The position numbers and the translations under genes are program-made. Below the pieces are notes generated by a model. That model was not told where the DNA came from, did not search any database, and saw only the letters and a program-made list of their open reading frames with translations. From Haloechinothrix_A salitolerans (GTDB lineage Bacteria > Actinomycetota > Actinomycetes > Mycobacteriales > Pseudonocardiaceae): DNA of 64,000 nt. Within the stretch, counting starts at the first letter, position 1; every line of letters begins with the position of its first letter. Shown one piece after another: positions 58,605-64,000 of this stretch. The stretch lies in NCBI RefSeq assembly GCF_039544105.1, contig NZ_BAABLA010000113.1; one strand, 5' to 3'.

Positions 58605-59501
58605 CTATGCGGACGCCACCACCGTGCGCGGGGTGAGCCGTCCCTTCTCCGGCTTCCTGCTGATCGCGCCAGCCGACGCAGCTGACTGCAGCACCCGCAG
58701 GGCCTCCGCCGGGCGATAGATCGTCCGCAGCAACGTGTGTTCCTGCAAGTCAGCGACACCGCACGAGCCACGCCGCGCCAGTTCGGCCAACAGCATCCGG
58801 CGCAGCGGTGTCAGTTGCGGCGTCAGCGAGATGTCCACCAGCGCGCCCTCGTCGTCGCCGGGATCCCGGTAGCGCACGCCCGCGAACTCGTCGACGGCCC
58901 ATAGCTCGTCCTTGAACGTCGCGAGATGCTTGCGTGCGCTGGTCGCGAACATCAGCAACTGCCCGTGATCCTCGTTATCCACCAGCTCGACGGCGACCAC
59001 ATAGGACAGTCCCGCCGAACGCAACCGAGCCCGGTGCTCGTCCACCTTCCCCGCCGTAGCGGGCGGCACCGTCAGCAAAACCTCACGCGCCTTCGCTCGT
59101 GCCAGCTCGTCAGCGAGGCGCCATGTCGCTTCCTCATCAAGCACGCTCTCCCCCACGACGTCCAAATGCGCCAGCGCGGGTCCTTCTACCACGAGCGAGT
59201 CCGGCTCCGAGACACTATGGACCGCGACCCCTGGCGGCTCTCCCAGTTCCCGCAACACCGGCGCCAACGTCTCCGCGGGCGCGCCGAGCAGCACGACGTC
59301 TAACTGATGTCCGCTGAGTCGATCCGCGAACTCCCCGAAGACGCGCAGCGCGTCCGCGGCGGGACCGCCAAGCGCCGACTCGATGTAGGTCGCGTTGCGG
59401 TGCGACCGCGTCACCGCGGCCGTCCAGGCGTCGAGATACCGCACCAGCAGCTCGCGCTTCACTGTGGCGTGCGGATCCCGGCGCTCTGCCTGTCCGGCCA
59501 T
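58605..59501 (-). CDS. Hypothetical protein, possibly TcmP-like
   Basis: A 298-residue soluble protein. The N-terminus HATVKRELLVRYLDAWTAAV then TRSHRNATYIESALGG recalls the three-Cys-motif partner (TcmP) family, which starts with a helix followed by a YIDxFAG-like strand; the resemblance is partial. The middle alternates strands and helices (DVVLLGAPAETLAPVLRELG, REVLLTVPPATAGKVDEHRA, LSYVVAVELVDNED), and the C-terminal 80 residues look like a winged helix (PLRRMLLAELARRGSCGVAD). Start at 59501 is a guess: GGAG lies only one base before it. I cannot assign a function. Confidence 0.6.
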   Translation of the reverse strand: MAGQAERRDPHATVKRELLVRYLDAWTAAVTRSHRNATYIESALGGPAADALRVFGEFADRLSGHQLDVVLLGAPAETLAPVLRELGEPPGVAVHSVSEPDSLVVEGPALAHLDVVGESVLDEEATWRLADELARAKAREVLLTVPPATAGKVDEHRARLRSAGLSYVVAVELVDNEDHGQLLMFATSARKHLATFKDELWAVDEFAGVRYRDPGDDEGALVDISLTPQLTPLRRMLLAELARRGSCGVADLQEHTLLRTIYRPAEALRVLQSAASAGAISRKPEKGRLTPRTVVASA

Positions 59502-59621
59502 ACTCCGGTTGTACCGCGCTCGCGCGCACAGCACCATGGCTCGGGCTGGGTCATCGCGAAGTCACGCGAGCAGCCGTCGGACCAAACACCGCGCCGCGCG
59601 CCGACCGGTCACCCGCGCTCG

Positions 59622-60041
59622 TTACGCGTTCGCGGGTGCCGCGCTGATGTCGGCGAGTGCCGAGCGCGGGTCCTTCTCCACCGCCGCGTCACCGATCGAC
59701 AACATCCCGACGGGCCTGCTGTCCTCGACTACCGCGATCCGCCGGATCGCGTGCTCCCGCATGCGGGCGATGGCGTCGTCCGCGTCTTCGTCTGGACGAA
59801 CGGTGATCAACTGCCTGCTGCAAATGTCGCCGAGCCGGTGGCCGCTCAGATCCTCGGTGGCGGCGAGTGCGCGCACGACGATGTCCCTGTCGGTCACGAT
59901 CCCGCACAACGTGCCGTTCTCGGTGACCAACACGTCTCCGATGTCGGCTTCGCGCATCTTCTTGGCCGCCTCGTGAACGGACGTGCGCGCGTCCATCTCC
60001 ACCGGAGCGCTCGCCATCAGCTCACGTACGCGTTGCGCCAT
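59622..60041 (-). CDS. CBS-domain protein
   Basis: A 139-residue protein made of two CBS motifs: VRELMASAPVEMDARTSVHE to IGDVLVTENGTLCGIVTDRD, and LGDICSRQLITVRPDEDADD to RRIAVVEDSRPVGMLSIGDA. Paired CBS domains bind adenosine nucleotides and regulate partner proteins. GGAGGATGAAGAG precedes the ATG. Small stand-alone CBS proteins like this are common in hypoxia or stress regulons of actinobacteria; no dormancy-type promoter was recognised here. Confidence 0.87.
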   Translation of the reverse strand: MAQRVRELMASAPVEMDARTSVHEAAKKMREADIGDVLVTENGTLCGIVTDRDIVVRALAATEDLSGHRLGDICSRQLITVRPDEDADDAIARMREHAIRRIAVVEDSRPVGMLSIGDAAVEKDPRSALADISAAPANA

Positions 60042-60169
60042 TGCTCTTCATCCTCCTGACAACATCGACGCGGTTGCCTGTCGCCCAAGGCATACCCAAC
60101 GCCCACGCCGCCAAACCGCACGCGGGCGCCACGACGTGTAACGGCGTCGCCGCTGGGTAGCCCGTGCAC

Positions 60170-60393
60170 ATGGCACTGAACGAGTACCAGAGGAAGCGGC
60201 GGTTCTCGCGTTCCCCGAGCCATCCGGCACGACGAAGCGTCGGCATGCCGGCCCGGTGTTCCTGGTGCAGAAGCACGACGCGAGCAGGATGCACTATGAC
60301 TTCCAGGATGCCCACGCCGACGCACGCCGTAATCCAGTGTCCAGCCAGCCCGAGTCCGCTTTGACCGGCCGTGACCTTCGGGAAGTCGCGCGC
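60170..60393 (+). pseudogene. Remnant of a LigD-type 3'-phosphoesterase domain
   Basis: From the ATG at 60170 one frame reads MALNEYQRKRRFSRSPSHPA, the start of a LigD phosphoesterase (LxxYxxKRxFxxTPEP). From about 60250 a different frame reads VFLVQKHDASRMHYDFQDAH, matching the family's FVVQKHxASRLHYDFRLE. The two are in different frames (offset of two), so a small deletion or insertion lies near 60240-60255, and the sequence soon passes into the DUF488 gene. It is a truncated, frameshifted fragment, not an active repair enzyme. Confidence 0.75.
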
Positions 60394-60930
60394 GTGCTCA
60401 CCGTTGGTCACGGCACCGCCGATGCCGCCGAGCTCTCCCGGCTCCTGCGGTCGGCCGAGGTGCGTCGTCTGATCGATGTCCGCACCGCCCCGGGAAGCAG
60501 GCACAACCCCGACGCCAACCGAGACGCGATGGCGCGCTGGTTGCCGGACGCGGGCATCGCCTACCGCTGGGACAAGCGCCTCGGCGGCTGGCGACCGCAC
60601 CACCCGGACAGCCCGGACACGGCACTGCGTAACGCGTCGTTCAGCGGCTACGCCGCCCACATGCGCACGCCGGAGTTCCTGGCCGCCATCGACGACCTGC
60701 TTGCCGACGCCGAGCAGGATCTGACGACGGTGATGTGCGCGGAGTCCGTGTGGTGGCGCTGCCACCGCAAGCTGATCGCGGATTTCCTGCTGCTCGCGCG
60801 CGGCGTCGACGTCGAACACCTCATGCCGGGCGGCGCGCTGCGCCCGCATCGCCCGACCCCGGAGGCGCGACTGGTGCGCCGCGACGAGGTGCTGGTCTAT
60901 GACGCAGGGCAGGATCGGCTCAGCCGATGA
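60394..60930 (+). CDS. DUF488 family protein
   Basis: A 178-residue protein with RVLTVGHGTADAAELSRLLR, RLIDVRTAPGSRHNPDANRD, the Tyr-Arg-Trp stretch AYRWDKRLGGWR and MCAESVWWRCHRKLIADFLL, the DUF488 signature with its CxExxxxCHR core. The biochemical role of DUF488 is unknown. I start it at the GTG at 60394, just before the conserved domain; in-frame GTG 60337 and ATG 60256 would make a fusion with the LigD remnant. It converges with 60934-61386 with a three-base gap. Confidence 0.78.
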   Translation: MLTVGHGTADAAELSRLLRSAEVRRLIDVRTAPGSRHNPDANRDAMARWLPDAGIAYRWDKRLGGWRPHHPDSPDTALRNASFSGYAAHMRTPEFLAAIDDLLADAEQDLTTVMCAESVWWRCHRKLIADFLLLARGVDVEHLMPGGALRPHRPTPEARLVRRDEVLVYDAGQDRLSR

Positions 60931-60933
60931 GCG

Positions 60934-61386
60934 TCAGGTGCGCTGGATGGCCTCGTAGCTGGTGTTCGTGCCGAGCACGTACACCAGGTGGTGCGCGAGG
61001 TCGCTCGCGACCATCTCGCCGCTCCACTCGGTGATCGGCTGGCTCACCTTCAACGCGGGCAGCATGACCTGCTCTCCGCCCCATACCAGGCCGAAGAACA
61101 GCGCCGCGGCCTTCGCGCCCCGCACGCCGGTGGCGGCGAGCAGCCCGCGCAGCGCGCCGAGGCCCGCTCCGTAGCCCCAATGCACGAGGTTCGTCAGCCG
61201 CGTCTTCTCGGTCTCGCCGAGCGTCTCGACACCGAGGAGCGTGCACAACGCCGCGGCGGGTGTGGTGCTCGTCTGGCCGCCACGTAGCTTCATTTCCGCT
61301 GTGCTGGACGCGGTCATCGCGGCGGTCCCGCCGAGTCCCGCGAAGATGCCCTTGCCGACCTCGCTCGCTATCCGTCGCAACACCAT
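60934..61386 (-). CDS. DUF1440-like membrane protein
   Basis: A 150-residue protein with short hydrophobic segments: GKGIFAGLGGTAAMTASSTA, VHWGYGAGLGALRGLLAATG and AKAAALFFGLVWGGEQVMLP, followed by LAHHLVYVLGTNTSYE. The GTAAMTASST and HWGYGxxxG patterns recur in small actinobacterial membrane proteins annotated DUF1440/YagU-like. Function unknown. Ribosome site is weak. Confidence 0.62.
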   Translation of the reverse strand: MVLRRIASEVGKGIFAGLGGTAAMTASSTAEMKLRGGQTSTTPAAALCTLLGVETLGETEKTRLTNLVHWGYGAGLGALRGLLAATGVRGAKAAALFFGLVWGGEQVMLPALKVSQPITEWSGEMVASDLAHHLVYVLGTNTSYEAIQRT

Positions 61387-61491
61387 GGCCAGCGGCTACC
61401 CGCGCCCGCTCGGGCGAAAACCGGCGCTCACCGACGTACCTCACACGGGTGGCTACCAGTAACGCATCCCAATCCCGCCCGACTAACCGGT

Positions 61492-63873
61492 ATGACGGCC
61501 ACACGGCCCCAGCCAGAGGCGCCTGCCACATCGGCGGCCACGCGAGTCGCGACGTTCTGCCCGCTGTGCGTGTCCCGCTGCGGAGCGACGGCGACCGTCA
61601 CCGACGGCGTATTCACCGCACTCGATCCCGACCCGTCGCACCCCACCGGCCAGGCGCTGTGCATCAAGGGCAAGGCCGCGCCAGAAATCGTGGCGCACCC
61701 CGATCGGCTGCTGCACCCGCTGAAGCGCACCGCCCCGAAAGGCGCGGCTGATCCCGGCTGGCAGCGCATCGGCTGGGACGAGGCACTGGACACCATCACG
61801 GAACGGCTGCTGGCGCTGGCCCGCGAGCACGGTCCCGAGTCGGTCGTGTTCGGTTCCGCATCGCCATCGACGTCGGCGATGTCCGACTCGGTCGACTGGG
61901 TGATGCGGCTGCGGCGCGCGTTCGGCAGCCCGAACATGCTCGCCTACATGGAGCTGTGCGGGTGGGGGCGTTACCTGGCCTCGCTCTACACCTTCGGCGA
62001 CTCGGTCCCCGGCGAGCAGCCGCCCGACATCGACAACGCCGGATGCCTGCTGTTCTGGGGCTACAACCCGTCCGTGTCCCGGCTGGCGCACGCCACCAGC
62101 ACCACGGCTGCGCTGCGACGCGGCGCGCGGCTCGTCGTCGTGGACCCTCGGCGGGCAGGGCTGGCGAGCAAGGCGCACCACTGGCTGCGGGTCCGGCCCG
62201 GCACCGACGCCGCCCTCGCGCTCGCACTGACCCACGTGATGATCGAGCGCGGCTGGTACGACGTCGACTTCGTGCGCCGCTGGACCAACGCGCCGCTGCT
62301 GGTACGCACCGACACCGGACGGCTGCTCCGCGACGAAGGACGTTACGTCGCCTGGGAGGAGGCGTCTGGAGCGCCGGTCGCCTACGACCCCGCGCGGGGC
62401 TACGCCGTCGACGAGGCCCGGCTCTCGCTGTCCGGAACCTACGACGTGGGCGGCGTCCCCTGCCGCCCGGCGTTCGACCTGGTCACCGAGCAGTGCCGCG
62501 GCATGGCCCCGGACGTCGCGGCCGACATCACCGGCGTGCCCGCCGCCGACATCGAGGCCACCGCCCGCACCCTGTGGGAGTCTCGCCCGGTCGCGTTCTA
62601 CGCCTGGAGCGGGCTGGAACAGCACAGCAACGCGACCCAGACCATCCGCGCCGTCAACCAGCTCTACGCCCTCACCGGGGACTTCGACGCGTCTGGCGGG
62701 AACGTGAAGTTCGCCGCCGTGCCGAGCAACCGCATCGACGGCAGGGGCACGCTCGCGCCGGACCAGCTCGCCAAGGCCATCGGCGTCCAGGAACGGCCGC
62801 TTGGCCCGGCGCGATTCGAGTTCGTCACCGGCGAGGACTTCTACACCGCCACACTCGACGCCCGCCCGTACCGCGCGCGGGCGCTGGTGAACTTCGGCGC
62901 GAACCTCGTGATGGCGCACGGCGACAGCACACGCGGGCGGGACGCGCTGGCCGCACTGGACTTCATGGTGCACGCCGACCTGTTCCTCAACCCGACCGCC
63001 GATCAGGCCGACATCGTGCTGCCGGTGACGAGCGCGTTCGAGAACGAGGCACTCGCCATCGGCTTCCAGGTCAACCAGGAGGCGCAGTCGCTGGTGCAGT
63101 TGCGGCGTCCCGTCGCGTCGCCGCGTGGCGAGTCGCGTTCGGACATACGCATCGTGTTCGACCTGGCTGTACGCCTGGGGCTGGGTAAGCAGTTCTGGGA
63201 CGGCGACGTCGATGCCGGACTGGGGCATCAGCTCGCGCCCAGCGGCATCACGCTGGATCAGCTCCGCGCCGACCCCGCCGGAGTCCGCGTGCCGCTCACC
63301 ACGCGGCACCGTAAGTACGCCGAACTTGACGACGACAGCGTGCCACGCGGGTTCGCCACGCCGTCTCGGAAGGTCGAGCTGTTCTCGGAGACGTTCGCGG
63401 ACCACGGCTACGCGCCGGTCGCGGAGTTCATCGAGCCCGGCACCAGTCCCCGCTCGCGACCGGATCTGACCGAGAAGTTCCCGCTGGTCCTGACGTGCGC
63501 GAAGTCGTTGTGGTTCTGCGAAACGCAACATCGCAACATCGCGAGCCTGCGCGGCAAGATGCCCGACCCGCAGGTCGAGCTGCATCCCGACACCGCGCGG
63601 GAACGCGGTATCGCGGCGGGTGACTGGGTACGGCTGGACACGCCGCACGGCAGCGTGCGCGCCCGCGCGAAGTTGTCCACCAACCTCGACCCGAACGTCG
63701 TCAGCGGCCAGCATGGCTGGTGGCAGGCCTGCCCGGACCTCGACCTGCCCGGTTATCCGGTCACCGGACCCGGCAGCGCGAACCTCAACGCCGTATTGCG
63801 CCAGACGCCGAGCGACCCAATCAGCGGCAGCTCACCGCTACGCGCGTCGGTGTGCGACGTCGCACCGCTCTAG
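61492..63873 (+). CDS. Molybdopterin oxidoreductase with N-terminal 4Fe-4S site
   Basis: A 793-residue bis-MGD enzyme of the formate dehydrogenase/nitrate reductase side of the DMSO reductase family. The iron-sulfur ligands are Cys23, Cys26, Cys30 and Cys57 (CPLCVSRC, then LCIKGKA). The Mo ligand is probably Cys156 in YMELCGWGR. GCLLFWGYNPSVSRLAHA, VDPRRAGLASKAHHWLRVRP, DIVLPVTSAFENEAL and the C-terminal GQHGWW region are typical. No Tat signal, so cytoplasmic; no obvious electron-transfer subunit is adjacent. Substrate unknown. It differs from the BisC-like protein at 29814, which lacks the Fe-S cysteines. Confidence 0.85.
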   Translation: MTATRPQPEAPATSAATRVATFCPLCVSRCGATATVTDGVFTALDPDPSHPTGQALCIKGKAAPEIVAHPDRLLHPLKRTAPKGAADPGWQRIGWDEALDTITERLLALAREHGPESVVFGSASPSTSAMSDSVDWVMRLRRAFGSPNMLAYMELCGWGRYLASLYTFGDSVPGEQPPDIDNAGCLLFWGYNPSVSRLAHATSTTAALRRGARLVVVDPRRAGLASKAHHWLRVRPGTDAALALALTHVMIERGWYDVDFVRRWTNAPLLVRTDTGRLLRDEGRYVAWEEASGAPVAYDPARGYAVDEARLSLSGTYDVGGVPCRPAFDLVTEQCRGMAPDVAADITGVPAADIEATARTLWESRPVAFYAWSGLEQHSNATQTIRAVNQLYALTGDFDASGGNVKFAAVPSNRIDGRGTLAPDQLAKAIGVQERPLGPARFEFVTGEDFYTATLDARPYRARALVNFGANLVMAHGDSTRGRDALAALDFMVHADLFLNPTADQADIVLPVTSAFENEALAIGFQVNQEAQSLVQLRRPVASPRGESRSDIRIVFDLAVRLGLGKQFWDGDVDAGLGHQLAPSGITLDQLRADPAGVRVPLTTRHRKYAELDDDSVPRGFATPSRKVELFSETFADHGYAPVAEFIEPGTSPRSRPDLTEKFPLVLTCAKSLWFCETQHRNIASLRGKMPDPQVELHPDTARERGIAAGDWVRLDTPHGSVRARAKLSTNLDPNVVSGQHGWWQACPDLDLPGYPVTGPGSANLNAVLRQTPSDPISGSSPLRASVCDVAPL

Positions 63874-63917
63874 CCACCGCGCCACCGCGCAGCCGCGCCT
63901 AGAGCGTGTCTCCCGAT

Positions 63918-64000
63918 TCATCGGGCGAGCATGACGGTGGCGGCGAGGAGTACGCCGCCGAAGTAGGTCCGCGCGTACTTGTCGTAGCGGGTCGCGATTC
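63918..64000 (-). mobile_element. C-terminal end of an IS5-type transposase and IS terminus (cut by window edge)
   Basis: Read on the minus strand, the last bases encode IATRYDKYARTYFGGVLLAA then TVMLAR and TGA (63918-63920). The ATRYDKxAxTY...A ending is typical of DDE transposases of IS5-family elements in actinobacteria. About 20 bases beyond the stop lies GAGCGTGTCTCCC (63901-63914 on the plus strand), which looks like the terminal inverted repeat, so the element edge is near 63900. Confidence 0.7.

Overview
The window comes from a high-GC actinomycete, most likely a member of the Pseudonocardiaceae. Many genes start with GTG or TTG, most operon junctions are ATGA or GTGA overlaps, and the gene content is typically actinobacterial (LexA, an Rv0909-type antitoxin, an F420/LLM oxidoreductase, an LAXTG-anchored thioester protein, a WhiB7-style promoter). 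The genus is an inference; no rRNA or tRNA gene was recognised.

The left flank (1-8952) is ordinary accessory chromosome: two TPR/LuxR-type regulators (one cut by the window edge), a patatin lipase, a His-rich SAM methyltransferase divergent from an AraC regulator, an Erm-like 23S rRNA methyltransferase preceded by what looks like a leaderless leader peptide and attenuator, a RibD/DHFR-like reductase and a berberine-bridge-type flavoprotein.

The centre (9085-45464) is the interesting part and reads as one coenzyme M (CoM, 2-mercaptoethanesulfonate) island. An operon at 16601-22149 encodes phosphosulfolactate synthase (ComA), a 306-residue protein I cannot name, two aspartase/fumarase-superfamily lyases and a D-cysteine-desulfhydrase-like PLP enzyme. 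This is the gene set of the bacterial CoM pathway known from Xanthobacter. CoM-using enzymes surround it: 2-ketopropyl-CoM oxidoreductase/carboxylase with its diagnostic Cys-Cys pair and Phe/His dyad (32882-34456), an R-hydroxypropyl-CoM dehydrogenase with both sulfonate-binding arginines (32116-32865), and five MetE-fold zinc proteins related to epoxyalkane:CoM transferase (9085, 24633, 26108, 27271, 38131). Accessory genes are a CoA-disulfide-reductase-like flavoprotein, a second SDR, a two-subunit CoA-transferase, an ADP-forming and an AMP-forming acyl-CoA synthetase, a BisC-type molybdoenzyme, a PhyH dioxygenase, an LLM oxidoreductase, a sulfoacetaldehyde-dehydrogenase-like enzyme and a TauE/SafE exporter. 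Three PucR-type activators, two of them translationally coupled to MEDS (DcmR-type) sensor proteins, and several shared palindromes suggest coordinated control. No alkene monooxygenase is visible, and five transferases with one carboxylase do not match the known propylene pathway, so the true substrate(s) are open.

The right flank (45511-64000) returns to mixed functions: CysQ, an arylsulfotransferase-like Tat protein, a PAPS-type sulfotransferase, a cell-wall thioester adhesin, a flavin monooxygenase with a divergent GAF regulator, LexA, a repeat-built coiled-coil protein, a CBS protein, a DUF488 gene downstream of a decayed LigD fragment, a second molybdoenzyme, and the end of an IS5-type insertion sequence at the right edge.
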